Assembly (NCBI GenBank): GCA_963853835.1
Contig: OY970823.1
Span: 7,458,001-7,522,000, forward strand
DNA from: Calendula officinalis
Lineage: Eukaryota; Streptophyta; Magnoliopsida; Asterales; Asteraceae
Direction: 5' to 3'
DNA length: 64,000 nucleotides
Numbering within the stretch: the stretch's first letter is position 1; every line of letters starts with the position of its first letter. The notes beneath the pieces are model-generated. The model had not been told where the DNA came from. It ran no database searches and was given only the letters and a program-made list of their open reading frames with translations. Made by a program: the position numbers and the translations under genes. Shown one piece after another: positions 13,289-23,366 of this stretch.

Positions 13289-14300
13289 TTGGATATTGAA
13301 GAGTTAAGGCCGAAGAGGGATGTTCGGGCCGAAGTGGTGTTCGGGCCGAAGTGGGATGTTCGGGCCGAAGTGGTGTTCGGGCCGAAGTGGTGTTCGGGCC
13401 GAAGTTCGGTGTTCCGGCCGAGGATGATGTTCAGGCCGAGGTTGAAGTTCGGGCCGAGGTTGAAGTTCGGGCCGAAAATGAAGTTCGGGCCGGGAACAGT
13501 GAAGAGTTCGGGCCGAACTTGTTCTTGGCAGTGACGAACGAACCAGCTATTTTGGTTACTCGTGGGCGTGAAACGGACACCCGAGCTGAAAGTTATTAAT
13601 GTTTTAGTATAGCACCTTTTGTCACACAATCTTGGATATTGAAGAGTTCGGGCCGAAGAGGGATGTTCGGGCCGAAGTGGTGTTCGGGCCGAAGTGGGTT
13701 GTTCGGGCCGAAGTGGTGTTCGGGCCGAGGATGATGTTCGTGCCGAGGTTGAAGTTCGGGCCGAGGTCGAAGTTCGGGCCGAGGTTGAAGTTCGGGCCGA
13801 GGTTGAAGTTCGGGCCGAAAATGAAGTTCGGGCCGGGAACAGTGAAGAGTTCGGGCCGAACTCGTTCTTGACAGTTACGAACGAACCAGCTATTTTGGTT
13901 ACTCGTGGGCGTGAAACGGACATCCGAGCTGAAAGTTATGAATGTTTTAGTTTAGCACCTTTTGTCACACAATCTTGGATATTGAAGAGTTCGGGCCGAA
14001 GAGGGATGTTCGGGCCGACGTGGTGTTCGGGCCGAAGTTCGGTGTTGGGGCCGAGGATGATGTTCGGGCCGAGGTTGAAGTTCGGGCCGAGGTTGGAGTT
14101 CGGGCCGAGGTTGAAGTTCGGGCCGAGGTTGAAGTTCGGACCGAAAATGAAGTTCGGGCCGGGAACAGTGAAGAGTTCGGGCCGAACTTGTTCTTGGCAG
14201 TGACGAACGAACCAGCTATTTTGGTTACTCGTGGGCGTGAAACGGACACCCGAGCTGAAAGTTATTAATGTTTTAGTATAGCACCTTTTGTCACACAATC

Positions 14301-14734
14301 TTGGATATTGAAGAGTTCGGGCCGAAGAGGGATGTTCGGGCCGAAGTGGTGTTCGGGCCGAAGTGGGATGTTCGGGATGAAGTGGTGTTCGGGCCGAAGA
14401 GGGATGTTCGGGCCGAAGTGGTGTTCGGGCCGAAGTGGGATGTTCGGGCCGAAGTGGTGTTCGGACCGAAGTTCGGTGTTCGGGCCGAGGATGATGTTCG
14501 GGCCGAGGTTGAAGTTCGGGCCGAGGTCGGAGTTCGGGCCGAGGTTGAAGTTCGGGCCGAGGTTGAAGTTCGGGCCGAAAATGAAGTTCGGGCCGGGAAC
14601 AGTGAAGAGTTCGGGCCGAACTTGTTCTTGGCAGTGACGAACGAACCAGCTATTTTGGTTACTCGTGGGCGTGAAACGGACACCCGAGCTGAAAGTTATG
14701 AATGTTTTAGTATAGCACCTTTTGTCACACAATC
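14301..14734 (+). repeat. Longest array A unit (434 bp), a reference for unit anatomy
   Basis: This unit shows the full anatomy. After the landmark, the minisatellite runs from about 14,315 to 14,608 (294 bp) and divides into 16 sub-repeats that begin GTTCGGG. Nine in the left part alternate 19 and 17 bp (endings GAAGAGGGAT, GAAGTGGT, GAAGTGGGAT, GAAGTTCGGT). Six in the right part are 18 bp (GAGGATGAT, GAGGTTGAA, GAGGTCGGA, GAAAATGAA). The last is a 23 bp closing sub-repeat ending GGGAACAGTGAAGA. The remaining 140 bp is the core. The related unit at 7,237 is 416 bp, exactly one 18 bp GAGGTTGAA sub-repeat shorter. One sub-repeat near 14,373 reads GGGATGAAG where the consensus is GGGCCGAAG. Confidence 0.9.
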
Positions 14735-15458
14735 TTGGATATTGAAGAGTTCGGGCCGAAGAGGGATGTTCGGGTCGAAGTGGTGTTCGGGCCGAAGTGG
14801 GATGTTCGGGCTGAAGTGGTGTTCGGGCCGAAGTTCGCTGTTCGGGCCGAGGATGATGTTCGGGCCGAGGTTGAAGTTCGGGCCGAGGTCGGAGTTCGGG
14901 CCGAGGTTGAAGTTCGGGCCGAGGTTGAAGTTCGGGCAGAAAATGAAGTTCGGGCCGGGAACAGTGAAGAGTTCGGGCCGAACTTGTTCTTGGCAGTGAC
15001 GAACGAACCAACTATTTTGGTTACTCGTGGGCGTGAAACGGACACACGAGCTGAAAGTTATGAATGTTTTAGTATAGCACCTTTTGTCACACAATCTTGG
15101 ATATTGAAGAGTTCGGGCCGAAGAGGGATGCTCGGGCCGAAGTGGTGTTCGGGCCGAAGTGGGATGTTCGGGCCGAAGTGGTGTTCGGGCCGAAGTTCGG
15201 TGTTCGGGCCGAGGATGATGTTCGGGCCGAGGTTGAAGTTCGGGCCGAGGTCGAAGTTCGGGCCGAGGTCGGAGTTCGGGCCGAGGTTGCAGTTCGGGCC
15301 GAAAATGAAGTCCGGGCCGGGAACAGTGAAGAGTTTGGGCCGAACTTGTTCTTGGCAGTGACGAACGAACCAGCTATTTTGGTTACTCGTGGGCGTGAAA
15401 CGGACACCCAAGCTGAAAGTTATGAATGTTTTAGTATAGCACCTTTTGTCACACAATC

Positions 15459-15598
15459 TTGGATATTGAAGGGTTCGGGCCGAACTTGTTCTTGGCAGTG
15501 ACGAACGAACCAGCTATTTTGGTTACTCGTGGGCGTGAAACGGACACCCGAGCTGAAAGTTATGAATGTTTTAGTATAGCACCTTTTGTCACACAATC
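15459..15598 (+). repeat. Core-only array A unit (140 bp), copy of the 8,377 unit
   Basis: It shares the GAAGGG landmark variant with the unit 7,082 bp upstream. The spacing grew from 7,064 to 7,082 between these two points because the unit at 14,301 gained one 18 bp sub-repeat relative to that at 7,237. Confidence 0.88.
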
Positions 15599-16338
15599 TT
15601 GGATATTGAAGAGTTAAGGCCGAAGAGGGATGTTCGGGCCGAAGTGGTGTTCGGGCCGAAGTGGGATGTTCGGGCCGAAGTGGTGTTCGGGCCGAAGTGG
15701 TGTTCGGGCCGAAGTTCGGTGTTCCGGCCGAGGATGATGTTCAGGCCGAGGTTGAAGTTCGGGCCGAGGTTGGAGTTCGGGCCGAGGTTGAAGTTCGGGT
15801 CGAGGTTGAAGTTCGGGCCGGGAACAGTGAAGAGTTCGGGCCGAACTTGTTCTTGGCAGTGACGAACGAACCAGCTATTTTGGTTACTCGTGGGCGTGAA
15901 ACGGACACCCGAGCTGAAAGTTATTAATGTTTTAGTATAGCACCTTTTGTCACACAATCTTGGATATTGAAGAGTTCGGGCCGAAGAGGGATGTTCGGGC
16001 GGAAGTGGTGTTCGGGCCGAAGTGGGATGTTCGGGCCGAAGTGGTGTTCGGGCCGAAGTGGTGTTCGGGCTGAAGTTCGGTGTTCGGGCCGAGGATGATG
16101 TTCGGGCCGAGGTTGAAGTTCGGGCCGAGGTCGGAGTTCGGGCAGAGGTTGAAGTTCGGGCCGAGGTTGAAGTTCGGGCCGAAAATGTAGTTCGGGCCGG
16201 GAACAGTGAAGAGTTCGGGCCGAACTTGTTCTTGGCAGTGACGAACGAACCAGCTATTTTGGTTACTCGTGGGCGTGAAACCCACACCCGAGCTGAAAGT
16301 TATGAATGTTTTAGTATAGCACCTTTTGTCACACAATC

Positions 16339-17708
16339 TTGGATATTGAAGAGTTCGGGCCGAAGAGGGATGTTCGGGCCGAAGTGGTGTTCGGGCCGAA
16401 GTGGGATGTTCGGGCCGAAGTGGTGTTCGGGCCGAAGTGGTGTTCGGGCCGAAGTTCGGTGTTCGGGCCGAAGATGATGTTCGGGTCGAGGTTGAAGTTC
16501 GGGCCGAGGTCGGAGTTCGGGCCGAGGTTGAAGTACGGGCCGAGGTTGAAGTTCGGGCCGAAAATGAAGTTCGGGCCGGGAACAGTGAAGAGTTCGGGCC
16601 GAACTTGTTCTTAGTAGTGACAAACGAACCAGCTATTTTGGTTACTCGTAGGCGTGAAACGAACACCCGAGCTGAAAGTTATGAATGTTTTAGTATAGCA
16701 CCTTTTGTCACACAATCTTGGATATTGAAGAGTTCGGGCCGAAGAGGGATGTTCGCGCCGAAGTGGTGTTCGGGCCGAAGTGGGATGTTCGGGCCGAAGT
16801 GGTGTTCGGGCAGAAGTGGTGTTCGGGCTGAGGATGATGTCCGGGCCGAGGTTGAAGTTCGGGCCGAAGTCGTAGTTCGGGCCGAGGTTGAAGTTCGGGC
16901 CGGGAACAGTGAAGAGTTCCGGCCGAATTTGTTCTTTGCAGTGACGAACGAACCAGCTATTTTGGTTACTCGTGGGCGTGAAACGGACACCCGAGCTGAA
17001 AGTTATGAATGTTTTAGTATAGCACCTTTTGTCACACAATCTTGGATATTGAAGAGTTCGGGCCGAAGAGGGATGTTCGGGCCGAAGTGGTGTTCGGGCC
17101 GAAGTGGTGTTCGGGCTGAGGATGATGTCCGGGCCGAGGTTGAAGTTCGGGCCGAGGTCGGAGTTCGGGCCGAGGTCGGAGTTCGGGCCGAGGTTGAAGT
17201 TCGGGCCGAAAATGAAGTTCGGGTCGGGAACAGTGAAGAGTTCGGGCCGAACTTGTTCTTGGCAGTGACGAACGAACCAGCTATTTTGGTTACTCGTGGG
17301 CGTGAAACGGACACCCGAGCTGAAAGTTATGAATGTTTTAGTATAACACCTTTTGTCACACAATCTTGGATATTGAAGAGTTCGGGCCGAAGAGGGATGT
17401 TCGGGCAGAAGTGGTGTTCGGGCCGAAGTGGGATGTTCGGGCCGAAGTGGTGTTCGGGCCGAAGTGTTGTTCGGGCCGAAGTTCGGTGTTCGGGCCGAGG
17501 ATGATGTTCGGGCCGAGGTTGAAGTTCGGGCCGAGGTTGAAGTTCGGGCCGAAAATGTAGTTCGGGCCGGGAACAGTGAAGAGTTCGGGCCGAACTTGTT
17601 CTTGGCAGTGACGAACGAACCAGCTATTTTGGTTACTCGTGGGCGTGAAACCCACACCCGAGCTGAAAGTTATGAATGTTTTAGTATAGCACCTTTTGTC
17701 ACACAATC
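16339..17708 (+). repeat. ~1.4 kb block of array A, copy 3
   Basis: Unit lengths are 379, 324, 324 and 343. It lies 5,693 bp from copy 2. The last unit is 36 bp shorter than its 379 bp counterpart at 10,267, a loss of two 18 bp sub-repeats. Confidence 0.83.
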
Positions 17709-19096
17709 TTGGATATTGAAGAGTTCGGGCCGAAGAGGGATGTTCGGGCCGAAGTGGTGTTCGGGCCGAAGTGGGATGTTCGGGCCGAAGTGGTGTTCGG
17801 GCCGAAGTGGTGTTCGGGCCGAAGTTCGGTGTTCGGGCCGAAGATGATGTTCGGGTCGAGGTTGAAGTTCGGGCCGAGGTCGGAGTTCGGGCCGAGGTTG
17901 AAGTACGGGCCGAGGTTGAAGTTCGGGCCGAAAATGAAGTTCGGGCCGGGAACAGTGAAGAGTTCGGGCCGAACTTGTTCTTAGTAGTGACAAACGAACC
18001 AGCTATTTTGGTTACTCGTAGGCGTGAAACGAACACCCGAGCTGAAAGTTATGAATGTTTTAGTATAGCACCTTTTGTCACACAATCTTGGATATTGAAG
18101 AGTTCGGGCCGAAGAGGGATGTTCGCGCCGAAGTGGTGTTCGGGCCGAAGTGGGATGTTCGGGCCGAAGTGGTGTTCGGGCAGAAGTGGTGTTCGGGCTG
18201 AGGATGATGTCCGGGCCGAGGTTGAAGTTCGGGCCGAAGTCGTAGTTCGGGCCGAGGTTGAAGTTCGGGCCGGGAACAGTGAAGAGTTCCGGCCGAATTT
18301 GTTCTTTGCAGTGACGAACGAACCAGCTATTTTGGTTACTCGTGGGCGTGAAACGGACACCCGAGCTGAAAGTTATGAATGTTTTAGTATAGCACCTTTT
18401 GTCACACAATCTTGGATATTGAAGAGTTCGGGCCGAAGAGGGATGTTCGGGCCGAAGTGGTGTTCGGGCCGAAGTGGTGTTCGGGCTGAGGATGATGTCC
18501 GGGCCGAGGTTGAAGTTCGGGCCGAGGTCGGAGTTCGGGCCGAGGTCGGAGTTCGGGCCGAGGTTGAAGTTCGGGCCGAAAATGAAGTTCGGGTCGGGAA
18601 CAGTGAAGAGTTCGGGCCGAACTTGTTCTTGGCAGTAACGAACGAACCAGCTATTTTGGTTACTCGTGGGCGTGAAACGGACACCCGAGCTGAAAGTTAT
18701 GAATGTTTTAGTATAACACCTTTTGTCACACAATCTTGGATATTGAAGAGTTCGGGCCGAAGAGGGATGTTCGGGCAGAAGTGGTGTTCGGGCCGAAGTG
18801 GGATGTTCGGGCCGAAGTGGTGTTCGGGCCGAAGTGTTGTTCGGGCCGAAGTTCGGTGTTCGGGCCGAGGATGATGTTCGGGCCGAGGTTGAAGTTCGGG
18901 CCGAGGCCGGAGTTCGGGCCGAGGTTGAAGTTCGGGCCGAAAATGAAGTTCGGGCCGGGAACAGTGAAGAGTTCGGGCCGAACTTGTTCTTGGCAGTGAC
19001 GAACGAACAAACTATTTTGGTTACTCGTGGGCGTGAAACGGACACCCGAGCTGAAAGTTATTAATGTTTTAGTATAGCACCTTTTGTCGCACAATC
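17709..19096 (+). repeat. ~1.4 kb block of array A, copy 4 (array edge)
   Basis: Unit lengths are 379, 324, 324 and 361, at a 1,370 bp offset from copy 3. The last unit (18,736) differs more: GCCGAGGCCGGAG near 18,901 and GAACAAACTATTTTGG near 19,006. This fits lower homogenisation next to the array edge. Confidence 0.82.
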
Positions 19097-19160
19097 TTGG
19101 ATATTGAAGAGTTCGGGTCGAACAGGGATGTTCGGGCCGAAGTTATAATGGGTGTCCAAA
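19097..19160 (+). other. Junction between satellite A and satellite B
   Basis: The last array A landmark (19,097) is followed by only two sub-repeats, the first diverged (GGGTCGAACAGGGAT). After GGCCGAAGT at about 19,143 the sequence switches to TATAATGGGTGTCC and then array B. Array B monomers join through CAAGTAATAGGTGTCC, so AAGT is a possible 4 bp microhomology. No transposon or unique DNA lies between the arrays. The first B monomer is shortened: TGTCCAAAACTGATACTG joins the first and second GTCCA segments. Confidence 0.85.
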
Positions 19161-22100
19161 ACTGATACTGATGGCCCATGAACCATTATAACTAGTAACC
19201 ATGACCAGTAGCCAATAGATATTCATTTTACAAGTAATAGGTGTCCATAACCCATAACCAAGGCCAGTGAACCATTAAAACCACTACATGTCCATAACTC
19301 ATATCGATGGTCCTTGAACCATTATAACTACTAGCCATGACCAATAGCCTATAGATAACCATTTTACTAGTAATAGGTGTCCATTACCCATAACAATCGT
19401 CGTCGAACCATTATAACCACTAGATGTCCATAACTGACACTGATGGCACTTGAACCATTATAACTACTAGCCATGACCAATATAGCCTATAGATATCCAT
19501 TTTACAAGTAATAGGTGTCCATAACCCATAACCATGGTCCTTGAACCATTATAACTACTAGCCATGTCCAACAGCCTACAGATATCCATTTTACAAGTAA
19601 TAGGTGCCCTTGAACCATTATAACTACTAGCCATGACCAATACCCTATAAATATCCATTTTACAAGTAATAGGTGCCCATAACCCATAACCAAGGCCAGT
19701 GAACCATTATAACCACTACATGTCCATAACTCATATCGATGGCCCTTAAACCATTATAACTACTAGCCATGACCAATAGCCTATAGATATCCATTTTACA
19801 AGTAATAGGTTTCCATAACCATAAATATGGTCCATGAATCATTATAACCACTAGATGATAACTGATACTGATGGCCCTTGAACCATTATAACTACTAGCC
19901 ATGTCCAATAGCCTACAGATATCCATTTTACAAGTAATAGATGTCCATAACTGATACTGATGGCCCATGAACCATTATAACCACTACATGTCCATAACTC
20001 ATATCGATGGCCCTTGAACCATTATAACTACTAGCCATGACCAATAGCCTATAGATAACCATTTTACAAGTAATAGGTGTCCATTACCCATAACAATCGT
20101 CGTCGAACCATTATAACCACTAGATGTCTATAACTGACACTGATGGCCCTTGAACCATTATAACTACTAGCCATGACCAATAGCCTATAGATATCCATTT
20201 TACAAGTAATAGGTGTCCATAACCTATAACCATGGTCCTTGAATCATTATAACCACTAGATGTCCATCACTGATACTGATGGCCCTTGAACCATTATAAC
20301 TACTAGCCATGTACAATAGCCTACAGATATACATTTTACAAGTAATAGGTGTCCATAACCCATAACCATTGTTCTTGAACCATTATAACCACTAGATGTC
20401 CATAACTGATACTGATGGCCCATGAACCATTATAACTAGTAACCATGACCAGTAGCCTATAGGTATCCATTTTACAAGTAATAGGTGTCCATAACCCATA
20501 ACCAAGGCCAGAGAACCATTATAACCACTACATGTCCATAACTCATATCGATGGCCCTTGAACCATTATAACTACTAGCCATGACCAATAGCCTATAGAT
20601 ATCCATTTTACAAGTAATAGGTGTCCATAACCCATAACCATGGTCCTTGAACCATTATAACCAGTAGTTGTCCATAACTGGTACTGATGGCCCTTGAACC
20701 ATTATAACTACTAGCCATGACCAATAGCCTATAAATATCCATTTTACAAGTAATAGGTGTCCATAACCCATAACCAAGGCCAGTGAACCATTATAAACAC
20801 TACATGTCCGTAACTCATATCGATGGCCCTTGAACCATTATAACTACTAGCCATGACCAATAGCCTATAGATATCCATTTTACAAGTAATAGGTGTCCAT
20901 AACCCATAACCGTGGTCCTTGAATCATTATAACCACTAGATGTCCATAACTGATACTGATGGCCCTTGAACCATTATAACTACTAGCCATGTCCAATAGC
21001 CTACAGATATCCATTTTACAAGTAATAGGTGTCCATAACCCATAACCATGGTCCTTGAATCATTATAACCACTAGATGTCCATAACTGATACTGATGGCT
21101 CTTGAACCATTATAACTACTAGCCATGTCCAATAGCCTAAAAATATACATTTTACAAGTAATAGGTGTCCATAACCCATAACCAAGGCCAGTGAACCATT
21201 ATAACCACTACATGTCCATAACTCATATCGATGGCCCTTGAACCATTATAACTACTAGCCATGACCAATAGCCTATAGATATCCATTTTACAAGTAATAG
21301 GTGTCCATAACCCATAACTGTGGTCCTTGAATCATTATAACCACTAGATGTCCATAACTGATACTGATGGCCCTTGAACCATTATAACTACTAGCCATGT
21401 CCAATAGCCTACAGATATCCATTATACAAGTAATAGGTGTCCATAACCCATAACCATGGTCCTTGAATCATTATAACCACTAGATGTCCATAACTGATAC
21501 TGATGGCCCTTGAACCATTATAACTACTAGCCATGTCCAATAGCCTACAGATATACATTTTACAAGTAATAGGTGTCCATAACCATAACCATGGTTCTTG
21601 AACCATTATAACCACTAGATGTCCATAACTGATACTGATGGCCCATGAACCATTATAACTAGTAACCATGACCAGTAGCCTATAGATATCCATTTTACAA
21701 GTAATAGGTGTCCATAACCAATAACCAAGGCCAGTGAACCATTATAACCACTACATGTCCATAACTCATATCGATGGCCCTTGAACCATTATAACTACTA
21801 GCCATGACCAATAGCCTATAGATATCCATTTTACAAGTAATAGGTGTCCATAACCCATAACCGTGGTCCTTGAATCATTATAACCACTAGATGTCCATAA
21901 CTGATAATGATGGCCCTTGAACCATTATAACTACTAGCCATGTCCAATAGCCTACAGATATCCATTTTACAAGTAATAGGTGTCCATAACCCATAACCAT
22001 GGTCCTTGAATCATTATAACCACTAGATGTCCATAACTGATACTGATGGCCCTTGAACCATTATAACTACTAGCCATGTCCAATAGCCTACAGATATACA

Positions 22101-23356
22101 TTTTACAAGTAATAGGTGTCCATAACCCATAACCATGGTTCTTGAACCATTATAACCACTAGATGTCCATAACTGCTTCTGATGGCCCATGAACCATTAT
22201 AACTAGTAACCATGACCAGTAGCCTATAGATATCCATTTTACAAGTAATAGGTGTCCATAAACCATAACCAAGGCCAGTGAACCATTATAACCACTACAT
22301 GTCCATAACTCATATCGATGGCCCTTGAACCATTATAACTACTAGCCATGACCAATAGCCTATAGATATCCATTTTACAAGTAATAGGTGTCCATAACCC
22401 ATAACCGTGGTCCTTGAATCATTATAACCACTAGATGTCCATAACTGATACTGATGGCCCTTGAACCATTATAACTACTAGCCATGTCCAATAGCCTACA
22501 GATATACATTTTACAAGTAATAGGTGTCCATAACCATAACCATGGTTCTTGAACCATTATAACCACTAGATGTCCATAACTGGTACTGATTGCCCATGAA
22601 CCATTATAACTAGTAACCATGACCAGTAGCCTATAGATATCCATTTTACAAGTAATAGGTGTCCATAACCAATAACCAAGGCCAGTGAACCATTATAACC
22701 ACTACATGTCCATAACTCATATCGATGGCCCTTGAACCATTATAACTACTAGCCATGACCAATAGCCTATTGATATCCATTTTACAAGTAATAGGTGTCC
22801 ATAACCCATAACCGTGGTCCTTGAATCATTATAACCACTAGATGTCCATAACTGATACTGATGGCCCTTGAACCATTATAACTACTAGCCATGTCCAATA
22901 GCCTACAGATATCCATTTTACAAGTAATAGGTGTCCATAACCATAACCATGGTTCTTGAACCATTATAACCACTAGATGTCCATAACTGATACTGATGGC
23001 CCATGAACCATTATAACTAGTAACCATGACCAGTAGCCTATAGATATCCATTTTACAAGTAATAGGTGTCCATAACCAATAACCAAGGCCAGTGAACCAT
23101 TATAACCACTACATGTCCATAACTCATATCGATGGCCCTTGAACCATTATAACTACTAGCCATGACCAATAGCCTATAGATATCAATTTTACAAGTAATA
23201 GGTGTCCATAACCCATAACCGTGGTCCTTGAATCATTATAACCACTAGATGTCCATAACTGATACTGATGGCCCTTGAACCATTATAACTACTAGCCATG
23301 TCCAATAGCCTACAGATATCCATTTTACAAGTCATTGGTGTCCATAACCCATAACC
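19144..23356 (+). repeat. Satellite array B, left part with irregular edge
   Basis: These are ~136 bp monomers in one orientation. From the junction to about 20,400 they are irregular: several are shortened, for example AATAGGTGCCCTTGAACC near 19,600, or carry variants rare elsewhere, such as CAATCGTCGTCGAACC near 19,403 and 20,094. From about 20,400 the order becomes regular, with A, B, C and D monomer types. The stretch ends in ATAACCCATAACC, the left target-site copy of the first retroelement insertion. No gene is seen. Confidence 0.93.
23344..23356 (+). repeat. Left target-site duplication of insertion 1
   Basis: The 13 bp ATAACCCATAACC lies directly before the insertion and is repeated at 24,491-24,503 directly after its A-rich tail. 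This sequence also occurs in most monomers, but here it is present on both sides of the insert, as expected if the target was duplicated on integration. Confidence 0.75.
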
Positions 23357-23366
23357 ACGTAATTAC

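Larger units (their letters stand above)
11673..16717 (+). repeat. ~5 kb segment of array A, copy of 4,609-9,618
   Basis: Unit lengths are 360, 377, 379, 361, 139, 343, 343, 326, 434, 362, 362, 140, 361, 379 and 379. The offset to the source is 7,064 bp, becoming 7,082 bp after the unit at 14,301. The spacing to the source includes the intervening ~1.4 kb blocks, so this is a tandem copy with a junction inside 11,349-11,673. Confidence 0.85.
1..19143 (+). repeat. Satellite array A: 139-434 bp units with internal GTTCGGGCCGA minisatellite
   Basis: The landmark TTGGATATTGAAGAG (or a close variant) occurs 57 times, first at 337 and last at 19,097, always in the same orientation. Intervals between copies are 139/140, 308, 324, 326, 343, 360-362, 377, 379, 416 or 434 bp. 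Each unit has two parts: a nearly invariant ~140 bp core (from the landmark side, containing CTTGTTCTTGGCAGTGACG, GAACCAGCTATTTTGGTTAC and GTATAGCACCTTTTGTCACA), and a run of short sub-repeats beginning GTTCGGGCCGA. The array is already under way at base 1, so its left end lies outside the window. No function is recognised; it looks like noncoding satellite DNA. Both strands and several frames stay open over long stretches because the sub-repeat lacks stop codons, which is not evidence of a gene. Confidence 0.95.

Noticed and set aside
1..19143. Array A as spacer sub-repeats of ribosomal DNA
   Set aside because: Plant rDNA spacers have GC-rich sub-repeats, but no rRNA sequence and no TATATA(A/G)GGGG-type promoter is present, and the right flank is another satellite.
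1..19143. CENP-B-box-like site in TTCGGGCCGAAGTGGGA
   Set aside because: The spacing and the key A and CGGG positions of the known box do not match, and plants lack a confirmed CENP-B system. The resemblance is only the TTCG start.
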